A stretch of 64,000 bases of DNA from Kitasatospora sp. NBC_00374 (GTDB lineage: Bacteria > Actinomycetota > Actinomycetes > Streptomycetales > Streptomycetaceae). A program made the position numbers and the translations under genes. This document shows, one piece after another, positions 1 to 7,573 of the stretch (the first letter of the stretch is position 1; the number at the start of each line of letters is the position of its first letter). Where the stretch lies: positions 6,431,001 through 6,495,000 of the forward strand of contig NZ_CP107964.1 of assembly GCF_041434935.1 (NCBI RefSeq), read 5' to 3'. The notes below the pieces were generated by a model, which worked only from the letters and a program-made list of their open reading frames with translations, ran no database searches and was not told where the DNA came from.

Positions 1-155
1 TCGACCGCCACCGCCAGCATCCGTTCGACGTCCACCGCGACCAACCACCGCTCTCCGCTCGCCGACCCGGCCCCTCATCATCGGGTACGCCTCCGGGCCG
101 GGACAGTGTGCCGCTCCGCCGGCCGGGACGGCCGTGGGTCCCCGGCCGGCCCCGG

Positions 156-1187
156 CTACCGTCCGAAGCGCAGCGGTGCCAGGTGCTCGGGAGTGACGAT
201 CCGGGTGCCGGGCGCCGCGTGGCGGACCTCCGCGACCAGGCCGGCCAGGTCCATGGCCGGATCCTGGACCGCCGGGTCGGCCAGCGGGATCTCGAAGTTG
301 TCCCAGTGGACCGGAACCACCGTCCGCGGGTTGCCGAGGGCCCGCAGCAGCCGCGGCACGTACCGGTGGGTGGCCTTGCTGCTCGGTACGGCGATCATCG
401 CGACATCGGGCCGCAGCCCGGACAGGTTGCGCTCGACGAAGTCGCTCGCGCCCATCAGGAATGCTGCCGGTCCGTCCCCGAAGCGGATCTGGAAGGCGAG
501 GGTGTCGCCCTCCGGCAGGTCCGCGATGGTGGCCGGCCGGGTGGCCGGCGGGGCCGTGAGGGTGCCGGGTGCGAAGTACCGGTACGAGGCGTTGCGGCTG
601 TGCAGGCTCGCCACCACCTCCACCGTGCAGTAGCCGAAGTCGAGCACCTCGCCGCCCTTGACGACGACGAGCCGGCCCGGGTCCACGCCCATCGCCTGCA
701 GCAGGTGGCAGGTGGTCTGGGTGGCGACGATCGGCGCGGCGCCGGTGGTGGCGAGGTACGGCACGTCGCTGACGTGGTCCCAGTGGCTGTGGCTGACCAG
801 GATCAGGTCGGGCCGGCCCGCGTGCTCGGTCACCAGGTCGGGCCGGACCGACAGCTCCGTCCTCGGGTTGAACGCGCCCTTCGCCAGGCCGGTGTCGAAG
901 CGGGTGATGTACGGGTCGAAGAGGACGTTCTTCCCGCCGGACTCCATCCGCCAGCCGGACGTGCCGAGCCAGCGGAAGACCGGGTCGCCCGTCGGCGGCG
1001 TGGCTGTCGGGCTGGCTGTCGGGCTGGCTGTCGGCGTGGGCTCGGCGGCCTCCGCCGTCCCGCCGAGCGCGCCCATCACCGGCAGGACGGCCGCCCCCGC
1101 GACGGCCGTCCGCAGGAATCCGCGGCGTCCCACCGGGTTCCCGGCCGGCTCTCCGTCCGTGTCGTCGATCGTCTTTCGATCCGTCAT
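156..1187 (-). CDS. Tat-exported metallo-beta-lactamase-fold hydrolase
   Basis: 343 aa. The ATG at 1187 follows a GGGGAG ribosome-binding site. Twin arginines at residues 21-22 (RRGFLRT) followed by an Ala-rich hydrophobic stretch give a Tat signal. A Thr/Pro/Ser linker at about residues 49-66 is encoded by 12-nt tandem repeats near 1005-1040. The metal-binding motif HSHWDH is at residues 133-138, as in the UlaG/RomA-type metallo-beta-lactamase fold, and a late HWDNFEIP motif fits the same family. It is probably an exported metal-dependent hydrolase (lactonase- or phosphodiesterase-like); the substrate cannot be read from sequence. It is monocistronic and divergent from the next gene. Confidence 0.85.
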   Translation of the reverse strand: MTDRKTIDDTDGEPAGNPVGRRGFLRTAVAGAAVLPVMGALGGTAEAAEPTPTASPTASPTATPPTGDPVFRWLGTSGWRMESGGKNVLFDPYITRFDTGLAKGAFNPRTELSVRPDLVTEHAGRPDLILVSHSHWDHVSDVPYLATTGAAPIVATQTTCHLLQAMGVDPGRLVVVKGGEVLDFGYCTVEVVASLHSRNASYRYFAPGTLTAPPATRPATIADLPEGDTLAFQIRFGDGPAAFLMGASDFVERNLSGLRPDVAMIAVPSSKATHRYVPRLLRALGNPRTVVPVHWDNFEIPLADPAVQDPAMDLAGLVAEVRHAAPGTRIVTPEHLAPLRFGR

Positions 1188-1310
1188 GTCTCCCCAGCCG
1201 TGGTCGGGTTCGGATACGCACGCCCGTTCGGGCGCGCAGCGGAGGAGACTGCCGACGAGGCCGCTCCGGTTCCCGCGGCCCCGCCCCGGATCGGGTCGGC
1301 GCGGGCCCCG

Positions 1311-1316
1311 TAGGCT
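1311..1316 (+). promoter_or_regulatory. -10 element implying a leaderless transcript
   Basis: TAGGCT matches the Streptomyces -10 pattern TAnnnT and ends 6 nt before the ATG at 1323. There is no Shine-Dalgarno sequence in the gap, so transcription probably starts at or next to the A of the start codon. No clear -35 element is seen. Confidence 0.4.
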
Positions 1317-1322
1317 GCGGGT

Positions 1323-2141
1323 ATGCGAGATTTTGCGGCGGGGGTCGGCTATCTGTTCAAGGGGCAGCGCTGGGTGGTGCGGCACGGGCGGTGGTGGGGT
1401 TTCGGGATGATTCCCGCCCTGATCACGCTGGTCGGCTACGTGGCGGCGCTGACCGCGCTGGTGGTCTGGTCGGGCGATCTCGCGGACTGGGCGACGCCGT
1501 TCGCCGACCACTGGGCCTCGCCGTGGCAAGGGCTGCTGCGCGGGCTGGTGGTGGCGGTGGTGGTGGCGGCCAGCGGGCTGCTGTCGCTGGTGACGTTCAC
1601 CGCGGCCACCCTGCTGGTCGGGCAGCCGTTCTACGAGTCGCTGTGCGAGAAGGTGGACGAGAGCGAGGGCGGCGCCCCGCCGGCGCCCGAGGTGTCGCTC
1701 TGGCGCGAGCTGCTGGTCTCCGCGCGGGACAGCGTCCAGGTGCTGCTGCGGGTGGTCGGCTTCGGTGTACTGCTCTTCGCCGCCGGATTCGTGCCGCTGG
1801 TCGGCCAGACCGTGGTGCCGGTGCTCGGCGTCTGCGTGTCCGGCTACTACCTGACGGCCGAGCTGTCGGCGGTGGCCCTGCAGCGCCGGGGGATACCGCA
1901 GCGCGAGCGGCTGCGGCTGCTGCGCGGCCGGATGCCGCTGACGCTGGGCTTCGGGGTGGGTGTGACGCTGCTCTTCCTGGTGCCGTTCGTGACGGTGCTG
2001 GCGATGCCGGGTGCGGTGGCCGGTGCGACCCTGCTGGGGCGCGACCTGGCACCGGTCGAGCCGGACGAGTTGGTCGAGCCGGACGCCGAGGAGCCGGCCG
2101 AGTCGGACGGGGACGTGCCGATCGACCTCTCCAAGGACTGA
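1323..2141 (+). CDS. EI24 (CysZ-like) domain membrane protein
   Basis: 272 aa with four to five long hydrophobic segments. The conserved N-terminal pattern (FxxGxxYLFxG then WWGFGMIPAL) and the central VGQPFYESLCEKV motif are typical of the EI24 domain family, which includes the sulfate permease CysZ. Actinobacterial members are annotated only as EI24 domain proteins, and no sulfur gene lies beside this one, so sulfate transport is not claimed. The C-terminal 30 residues are acidic and cytosolic in character. There is no Shine-Dalgarno; the start lies just after a -10 box. Confidence 0.8.
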   Translation: MRDFAAGVGYLFKGQRWVVRHGRWWGFGMIPALITLVGYVAALTALVVWSGDLADWATPFADHWASPWQGLLRGLVVAVVVAASGLLSLVTFTAATLLVGQPFYESLCEKVDESEGGAPPAPEVSLWRELLVSARDSVQVLLRVVGFGVLLFAAGFVPLVGQTVVPVLGVCVSGYYLTAELSAVALQRRGIPQRERLRLLRGRMPLTLGFGVGVTLLFLVPFVTVLAMPGAVAGATLLGRDLAPVEPDELVEPDAEEPAESDGDVPIDLSKD

Positions 2142-2162
2142 CGCCGGGGAAATCCGGAAATG

Positions 2163-2206
2163 GCACAGGGAATTCATGGACGGCTATTCTTTCGAATTCC
2201 CTGTGC
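2163..2206. repeat. Perfect 13-bp inverted repeat upstream of P450 promoter
   Basis: GCACAGGGAATTC at 2163-2175 is repeated as its exact reverse complement at 2194-2206, with an 18-nt loop. The right arm ends 3 nt before a TTGACA -35 box. The AT content is unusual for this genome. It may be the operator of an activator or repressor acting on the P450 promoter. No T-run follows, which argues against a simple terminator for the upstream gene. Confidence 0.75.
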
Positions 2207-2209
2207 AAT

Positions 2210-2239
2210 TTGACAGTGCGGCGGCCGGTGCACCATAAA
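2210..2239 (+). promoter_or_regulatory. Sigma70-type promoter giving leaderless P450 mRNA
   Basis: A consensus -35 TTGACA (2210-2215) is followed after 18 bp by CATAAA (2234-2239). The ATG at 2247 comes 7 nt later with no Shine-Dalgarno, so the transcript should start at about the start codon. Confidence 0.65.
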
Positions 2240-2246
2240 TTCCCTC

Positions 2247-3494
2247 ATGACTGCACCGGTGCGCGCCGAGATCCAGCCCGGAATCGACCTGGCGGATCCG
2301 GGGTTCTGGCGGCTGCCCGACGCGGACCGGGCCGCGGCCTTCGCGCAGCTGCGCGCCCTGGACCGTCCGGCGGTCTTCACCGACCGCGCCACCGGCCGCC
2401 GTTTCCACGCGCTCGTCCGGCACGCCGACGTGGTGGCGGCGAGCCGGACGCCCGAGGTGTTCCTCAGCGGCCCCGGCGTCACCACCCCCGAGCCGGCCCG
2501 CTGGGTACGCGCCCTGTTCGGCGACTCGATGGTCAACCTGGACGACCCCCGCCACGCCGATCTGCGGCGGATCGTCTCCCGGGCGTTCACCCCGCGGCTG
2601 ATCGCCCGGGTCGAGGAGGACATCCGGCGGGTGGCCGGACGGATCGTCGACGAGGTGGTCGAGAGCCGGCCGCAGGACTTCGTCACCGCGGTCGCCGCCG
2701 AGCTGCCGTACCAGGTGATCTGCACCATGATGGGCATCCCCGAGCGGCAGCGCCGGGAGATCCTCGCGCAGATCAACCACGCCTCCGAGAACACCGGCGT
2801 GGCCCGCAGCCGGATCCGCGTCCCCGGGCGCGGCCTGCGGGCGCTGGCCCGGATGCAGGCCGTGATCGCCGCGCTCGGCCGGGAGCGCCGACGGCATCCC
2901 GCCGACGACCTGATCTCGGCCCTGGTCACCGCCGACGTGGACGGCAAGCACCTCAGCTCCCGGGAGCTGGGCGCCTTCTTCTCGCTGCTGCTGGTGGCCG
3001 GGGTGGAGACGACCCGCAACGCACTCGCCCACGGCCTCCACCTGCTGACCGAGCACCCCGACCAACGCGCCCTGCTCGCCGAGGACTTCGACGCCCGGAT
3101 CGGCGGCGCGGTGGAGGAGATCGTCCGGTACAGCACCCCGATCATCCAGTTCCGCCGCACCCTCGCCACCGACCACGTCCTGAACGGCACCCCGCTCGCC
3201 AAGGGCGACAAGGTGGTGCTGTTCTTCGGCTCGGCCAACCGCGACGAGGCCGTCTTCACCGACCCGGACGCCTTCGACATCACCCGCTCGCCCAACCCGC
3301 ACCTGGGCTTCGGCGGCGGGGGCCCGCACTTCTGCCTCGGCGCCTACCTGGCCCGCCAGGAGATGAAGGTGCTCTACCAGGAGCTGTTCACCCGCCTCCC
3401 GGACATCCGCTCGGTGGGTTCGCCCGAGCTGATCCCGTCCAGCTTCGACAACCGGGTCAGGTCGCTGCGCTTCGGTTTCACACCCGCGGCCTGA
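2247..3494 (+). CDS. Cytochrome P450
   Basis: 415 aa, the normal length of a soluble bacterial P450. The I-helix oxygen-binding motif AGVETTRN is near residue 250, the K-helix ExxR is EEIVR near residue 292, and the heme-ligand loop FGGGGPHFCLG places the axial cysteine near residue 363. It would be a heme monooxygenase needing ferredoxin and a reductase, neither of which is adjacent. The loop sequence and overall pattern resemble the broad CYP107/CYP125-type actinobacterial group, but the substrate is not inferable. Strong promoter signals and an inverted repeat immediately upstream suggest specific control. Confidence 0.93.
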   Translation: MTAPVRAEIQPGIDLADPGFWRLPDADRAAAFAQLRALDRPAVFTDRATGRRFHALVRHADVVAASRTPEVFLSGPGVTTPEPARWVRALFGDSMVNLDDPRHADLRRIVSRAFTPRLIARVEEDIRRVAGRIVDEVVESRPQDFVTAVAAELPYQVICTMMGIPERQRREILAQINHASENTGVARSRIRVPGRGLRALARMQAVIAALGRERRRHPADDLISALVTADVDGKHLSSRELGAFFSLLLVAGVETTRNALAHGLHLLTEHPDQRALLAEDFDARIGGAVEEIVRYSTPIIQFRRTLATDHVLNGTPLAKGDKVVLFFGSANRDEAVFTDPDAFDITRSPNPHLGFGGGGPHFCLGAYLARQEMKVLYQELFTRLPDIRSVGSPELIPSSFDNRVRSLRFGFTPAA

Positions 3495-3514
3495 CCGGCC
3501 AGTCCCGCATCGTA

Positions 3515-3543
3515 CGGTTCGGCCGGCCCGCTTGTCCGAACCG
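3515..3543. terminator. Possible hairpin after P450
   Basis: CGGTTCGG (3515-3522) pairs with CCGAACCG (3536-3543) across a 13-nt loop, about 20 nt past the P450 stop codon. No T-tract is present, as is usual in Streptomyces. It could also be an operator for the next gene. Confidence 0.35.
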
Positions 3544-3607
3544 GAGTACACCGCCGCCGCTCCTCCCGCCCTACGGTTCCGGGAACGTACGAGGAGAGGC
3601 GGCCGCG

Positions 3608-4894
3608 GTGCACCGTTCCGTTCACGACTGGCTCATTCACGACTACCGGGAGGACGACCTGGCGGCGGTCGTGCACCTCATCGACACCACGGCCGAGCTG
3701 GGCCAGGAGTCGGTGTTCTCGCTGGCGGAGTGCATCACCGCGCTCACCTCCCGCCAGCCCGCCGTGGTCGCCGTCAGCCAGGGGGTCCCGATCGGCACCG
3801 CGCTGGCCCACCTGGCCGGCGACCGGGCCTGGGTGATGCGGATCGCGATCTCCCCGCTCTGGCGCGGCCGGGGCCTGGCCAGCGCGCTGCTGCGCGAGCT
3901 GGAACGGCGGCTGGTCGCCCGGCGGGTGCGCCGGATCGCGTACGTGCTGCCGGAGGAGGAGCTGCTCGGCGAGGGCCTGCGCAACGCCGGCTACACCCGG
4001 CGCCCGGCGGTCGCGTACTTCGAGAAGGCCGAGCCCGCGGCCGGGCCGGCCGCCAACCTGCTGGAGGAGCTCGGCGGGCGGCTGCTCCCGGGCGACCTGT
4101 GGGACAAGGTGGCCGGCATGGAGACGGAGAAGAACCTGATCGAGCGCCGGGTGGTGCTCCCGCTGGCCGAGCCGGAGCGGGCCGCCCGGCACGGGGTCCG
4201 GCCGCCGCGGGCGATCGCGCTGTTCGGCCCGCCGGGCACCGGCAAGACCACCTTCGCCCGGGCCGTCGCCTCCCGCCTCGGCTGGCCGTTCGTCGAACTG
4301 CTGCCCTCCCGGCTGGCGGACGAGGGCAACCTCGCAGCCGCCCTGCGGACCGCGTTCGCCCGGATCGCGCGGCTGGAGCGGGTGCTGGTCTTCATCGACG
4401 AGGTGGAGGAGATCGCCCCGACCCGCGCCGAGGGCGCGGTGGGCGGGATGCACGGGGTCACCAACGAGCTGCTCAAGCTGATCCCGGGCTTCCGCGAGGG
4501 CGAGGAGCGGCTGCTGGTCTGCGCGACCAACTCGATCCGCTCGCTGGACTCCGCCTTCCTGCGCCCGGGCCGCTTCGACTACCTGATCCCGATCGGCACC
4601 CCCGACCCCGAGGCCAGGGCCGCCATCTGGTCCCGGTACGCGGTGACCAGGACCGACGTCGACCTGGAGGTACTGGTGAGGCGGACCGAGCTGTTCACCC
4701 CCGCCGACATCGAGCACGCCGCCCGGATCGCCGCCCAGGCCGCCTTCGAACGGGACCTCGGCGAGATCGGCAGCCGGCCGGCCGGGGCGACCACCGAGGA
4801 CTACCTGGCGGCGATCGCCCAGTGCCGGCCGACGGTGACCCCCGCGATGGTCGAGGAGTTCACCGCCGACATCGGCTCGCACGCCCGGGTCTGA
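3608..4894 (+). CDS. GNAT acetyltransferase-AAA+ ATPase fusion
   Basis: 428 aa. The GTG at 3608 lies 8 nt after GAGGAGAGG. Residues 1 to about 140 form a GNAT acetyltransferase domain with the acetyl-CoA loop around PLWRGRGLASALL. Residues about 150-420 form an AAA+ module with Walker A GPPGTGKT (about 206-213), Walker B VLVFIDEVEE (about 259-268), and the sensor/arginine-finger region LRPGRFDYLIPIG. The AAA part resembles classical FtsH/Cdc48-type ATPases without a protease domain. The fusion suggests that acetylation and ATP-driven remodelling act on the same target, which is unknown. It is probably cytosolic and has no obvious operon partner. Confidence 0.85.
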   Translation: MHRSVHDWLIHDYREDDLAAVVHLIDTTAELGQESVFSLAECITALTSRQPAVVAVSQGVPIGTALAHLAGDRAWVMRIAISPLWRGRGLASALLRELERRLVARRVRRIAYVLPEEELLGEGLRNAGYTRRPAVAYFEKAEPAAGPAANLLEELGGRLLPGDLWDKVAGMETEKNLIERRVVLPLAEPERAARHGVRPPRAIALFGPPGTGKTTFARAVASRLGWPFVELLPSRLADEGNLAAALRTAFARIARLERVLVFIDEVEEIAPTRAEGAVGGMHGVTNELLKLIPGFREGEERLLVCATNSIRSLDSAFLRPGRFDYLIPIGTPDPEARAAIWSRYAVTRTDVDLEVLVRRTELFTPADIEHAARIAAQAAFERDLGEIGSRPAGATTEDYLAAIAQCRPTVTPAMVEEFTADIGSHARV

Positions 4895-4937
4895 CCCCGG
4901 GCCCGCGGCTTCCGGGGGCGGGACGGGGCCGGGTGCC

Positions 4938-5198
4938 TCAGGCCCCGGGGTGGGCGCCGACCGCGTCCCGGATCTGCTCGCCGAGGCCGCCGTCCCTCCG
5001 GGCGCAGTTGGCGCAGCAGAAGAACCTGCCGGAGACCTCGACCCCGTGGCCGACGATCCGTACCTCGCAGTACTCGCAGCGCGGGGCGAGCTTCTCCATC
5101 GCGCACTCGAAGCTGTCGAAGGTGTAGGTGTCCCCGCTCACCGTCTTGATCTCGAAAGCCAGCCAGTAGTCGTTCTTGCACACCACACAGACCGCCAT
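4938..5198 (-). CDS. Small multi-Cys zinc-binding protein
   Basis: 86 aa. The ATG at 5198 follows GAGAGGAAG. Cysteines occur as CVVC near the N-terminus and as CEYC plus CCANC near the middle and C-terminus, flanking a GRFFCCANCAR segment. This pattern resembles treble-clef/TRASH-type or bacterial metallothionein-like zinc folds. A small cytosolic metal-binding or adaptor protein is likely; no enzyme signature is visible. It is convergent with the GNAT/AAA+ gene, with only 43 bp between the two stop codons. Confidence 0.7.
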   Translation of the reverse strand: MAVCVVCKNDYWLAFEIKTVSGDTYTFDSFECAMEKLAPRCEYCEVRIVGHGVEVSGRFFCCANCARRDGGLGEQIRDAVGAHPGA

Positions 5199-5352
5199 GA
5201 CCGCGACTTCCTCTCCACCGCTCCGGCCCGGCCGCCTGCCGGCCGGTACGTAACGAGTCTTCGGCCGGCCGCCGCACCCGGCAAATCGACCGGACGCACG
5301 GCGGGTACTGACCGATACTGGGGGGAGGGGGGCGCCAGGCCGAGGAGGCCCG

Positions 5353-5658
5353 ATGATCGTCCGAATCTGGGAGGCGCACGTCGCGCCCGACCACGCCGAC
5401 GACTTCTGCGCCCGGCTGATAGAGGAGGCCCTGCCGCAGATCGTGCGCACCGAGGGCTGCCTGGGTGGTGAGCTGCTGAACGCCGTGGGCGAGGAGGACC
5501 ACCGGGTCCTGATGATCACCCGCTGGCGGGACGAGGCCGCGCTGCTCGCCCACGCCGGACCGATGTGGCGGATCAGGCCGGTCTGGGCCGAGGGGCAGCT
5601 GAACTTCCTGGAGCACCCGCCCAAGGTCTCCCACTACCAGCCGCTCTCCGAGGAGTGA
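5353..5658 (+). CDS. Antibiotic biosynthesis monooxygenase (ABM) family protein
   Basis: 101 aa single-domain protein with the dimeric alpha/beta-barrel ABM pattern: an N-terminal MIVRIWEAHV strand, a central GCLGGELL segment and RWRDEAALLAH. GAGGAGG lies just upstream of the ATG. Family members include cofactor-free quinone-forming monooxygenases and heme-degrading enzymes, but many are stress proteins of unknown function. No biosynthetic cluster surrounds it, so an antibiotic role is not implied. Confidence 0.8.
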   Translation: MIVRIWEAHVAPDHADDFCARLIEEALPQIVRTEGCLGGELLNAVGEEDHRVLMITRWRDEAALLAHAGPMWRIRPVWAEGQLNFLEHPPKVSHYQPLSEE

Positions 5659-5676
5659 GCCGCCGGGCCGGCCGGG

Positions 5677-5850
5677 TCAGGGCCGGATCTCCGGGAACCC
5701 CCGGTCGGCCTTCACCTGCTTCATGGTCAGGTGCGACTTGACCTGGGCGATCCCCGGCAGCCCCGAGAGCACGTCGGTGATGAACCGCTCGTACGCCGAG
5801 ATGTCGGCGACCGCGATCCGCAGCAGATAGTCCGGATCGCCGAACAGCCG
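5677..5850 (-). pseudogene. C-terminal remnant of an Lrp/AsnC-family regulator
   Basis: The minus strand reads RLFGDPDYLLRIAVADIS, continues as a typical AsnC ligand-binding C-terminus of about 58 residues (LPGIAQVKSHLTMKQVK) and stops at 5677. No helix-turn-helix half exists upstream: homology ends abruptly near 5850, where the sequence becomes the end of a plus-strand reading frame. A full-length Lrp protein is about 150 aa, so roughly 90 N-terminal residues are missing. It is interpreted as a decayed gene. Confidence 0.75.
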
Positions 5851-5966
5851 TCGCGGCCGGCCGGCTCGGGGCCTCGGTCGGCGGGACCCCGACGGCGGCC
5901 CGCCGGCTCTCGGCCGTCTCCGCGGTGCTGCTCCTGCTGGTCGCCGGGGTCACCGCGACCGCCTGA
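5851..5966 (+). pseudogene. C-terminal remnant of a probable transporter
   Basis: The plus strand reads a frame ending in TAARRLSAVSAVLLLLVAGV and stopping with TGA at 5964-5966. One hydrophobic helix after a basic loop looks like the last transmembrane segment of an amino-acid exporter or similar transporter (LysE-like by context). There is no start region: the frame runs directly into the antisense of the Lrp remnant. Lrp/AsnC genes are often divergent from such transporters, so an internal deletion of a divergent pair explains both fragments. The transporter family assignment is weak. Confidence 0.45.
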
Positions 5967-5985
5967 CCGCCGGGGACGCCGGCGC

Positions 5986-6570
5986 TCAGGTGCCGGCCGA
6001 CAGGTCCCTGGCCAGCCGCCGGATCCGAACCGCGGTGACGATCTCGACCAGGCCCAGCACGACCAGCCCGCAGCCCGCCAGAATGGCCAGCGCGGCGACC
6101 GAGTGGACCGGCCAGACCATCAGCAGCACGCCGGCCAGCGCGTTGAGCACCCCGCCGGAGATCTGCCAGCCGCGGGCCTGCATCCCCGGGTCGGAGCAGG
6201 CCGCCACCACCAGGGTGATACCGCGGAACAGCCAGCCGATGCCGATCCAGATGCCCAGCAGGGCCAGCGACTGCACCGCGCTGCGGAAGCAGAGCAGCCC
6301 GAGCAGCACGCACAGCGCGCCGCTGACGAAGGCCATCACCCGCAGCGCGGTCTCCCGGTGGGTACCGAACGCGGCGACCAGCTGGAAGACGCCGATCATC
6401 ACCAGGTAGATCCCGAACAGCACCCCCACCACCCACAGGGTCTGCTCGGGCCAGACGAAGACGATCACCCCGAGCGCCAGCGAGACCAGCCCGGCGGCCA
6501 GCACCACCTGCCAGGCCGCACGGGCCAGCCGCTGCAACGGGCCGTCGGGCGGGGTGTACGGGGTGTCCAT
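5986..6570 (-). CDS. HdeD family (DUF308) membrane protein
   Basis: 194 aa. The ATG at 6570 follows AGGAG. Six hydrophobic segments are arranged as three similar pairs, the usual DUF308/HdeD architecture. In E. coli HdeD supports acid resistance at high cell density; in actinomycetes the family is general and mostly uncharacterised, and a stress or envelope role is a family-level inference. It is transcribed alone and starts 175 bp from the divergent channel-like gene. Confidence 0.8.
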   Translation of the reverse strand: MDTPYTPPDGPLQRLARAAWQVVLAAGLVSLALGVIVFVWPEQTLWVVGVLFGIYLVMIGVFQLVAAFGTHRETALRVMAFVSGALCVLLGLLCFRSAVQSLALLGIWIGIGWLFRGITLVVAACSDPGMQARGWQISGGVLNALAGVLLMVWPVHSVAALAILAGCGLVVLGLVEIVTAVRIRRLARDLSAGT

Positions 6571-6745
6571 GGCGGAGCTCCTGACGCGGGGAAGGGCGGC
6601 GGACCCTCCCACTCTCCGCCGCCGGTGAGCGGCCCCGCGCGCGCCGCTCGACCGTTCGGATGATCCGTCAGGTCGACGGATGATTGCCCGTCAGTCACCT
6701 TCCGTCCAGCCGTTGACCCGTTCGGGCGACATAGGATCGGACGTT

Positions 6746-7573
6746 ATGACGGAGGAAGGGCAGGGGGACCCTGGGGCCGTGCCGGCGGCCGGGCACTATG
6801 TCGTCTGCGGCGGCAACGCACTCGCGCACCGGCTGATCGTCGAGCTGATCGAGCACTACGAGGTGCCGGTGGTCGCCGTGGTGCCGGACCGCTCCCGCGA
6901 CCACGGGCCGCGGATCGAGCAGCTCGCCGGTGTCGCCGCGGTCCTGGAGTACAGCACCGTCACCGCGGAGGCGCTGCGCGCGGCCGGGGTGGACGGCGCG
7001 CGCGGGATCGCGCTGATGGACGGCACCGACCAGGAGAACATCCACGCCGCGCTGACCGCGCAGGGCCGCAACCCCGGCATCCGGATCGTGCTGCGGATGT
7101 TCAACCAGCGGCTCGGCGAGCACATCGAGAAGCTGCTGCCCAACTGCGCGGCGCTGTCCGGCTCGGCGACCGCCGCCCCGGCCTTCGCCAACGGCGCGCT
7201 GGACCGGCCCAACTCGGTACGGGTGGGGGACCGCTACCTCTACGTCGCGTACGGCGACGAGATCGACGGCAACCAGATCTGCCTGGTCGCCGACCGGATC
7301 GACCGGCAGGACCTGAACCGGCTCCGGCTGCTGCCGGACACCGGCGGCCGGGCGGCCGAATTCATCGCGCTGGCCAGCCGGCTGGGCTCCGAGGGGCCGA
7401 TCGAGCTGGGGCCGGGAGCCGCGCCGCAGGCGGCCGAGGACCGCGGCGGGGTGGCCGTCCTGCAGGCGCTCACCAGCGAGCCGCCGGTGCGGATCCCCTG
7501 GTGGAAACGGACCCGCTGGTGGCTGCAGGACGTGCTGCGCTACTTCACCGGCGTCCGGCTCCGGCTGGGCTGA
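6746..7573 (+). pseudogene. RCK/NAD-binding channel-like protein, N-terminal part (frameshifted)
   Basis: 275 aa. It starts with a Rossmann NAD-binding (TrkA-N/RCK) domain: GHYVVCGGNALAHRLIVEL at about residues 17-35, continuing through the VLRMF region. It then runs into a basic Trp-rich segment (PWWKRTRWWLQDVL) leading to a first transmembrane helix, and stops at 7571-7573. The continuation lies in another frame directly downstream. Adding one G to the GGG at 7567-7569 (giving CTG GGG CTG ACC) restores a continuous protein of about 600 aa with the order RCK, two-helix membrane/pore region, RCK. This is either a real frameshift mutation or an assembly error in a G-run. Confidence 0.75.

Noticed and set aside
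1..44. Possible 5' end of a minus-strand gene (TTG start after GGAGAG, reading VAVDVERMLAVAV)
   Set aside because: Only 14 codons are inside the window and no family can be recognised, so it is not annotated.
4895..4950. Hairpin between the GNAT/AAA+ gene and the zinc protein
   Set aside because: CCCCGGGCC and GGCCCCGGGG pair imperfectly and overlap the coding end, so it is not called as a terminator.
2247..5658. P450 plus ABM monooxygenase as part of an antibiotic gene cluster
   Set aside because: No PKS, NRPS, terpene synthase or RiPP genes are nearby, and the genes have separate signals.
6713..6737. TTGACC and TAGGAT as a promoter for the RCK gene
   Set aside because: The spacing is only 13 bp, too short for a normal sigma70 promoter.
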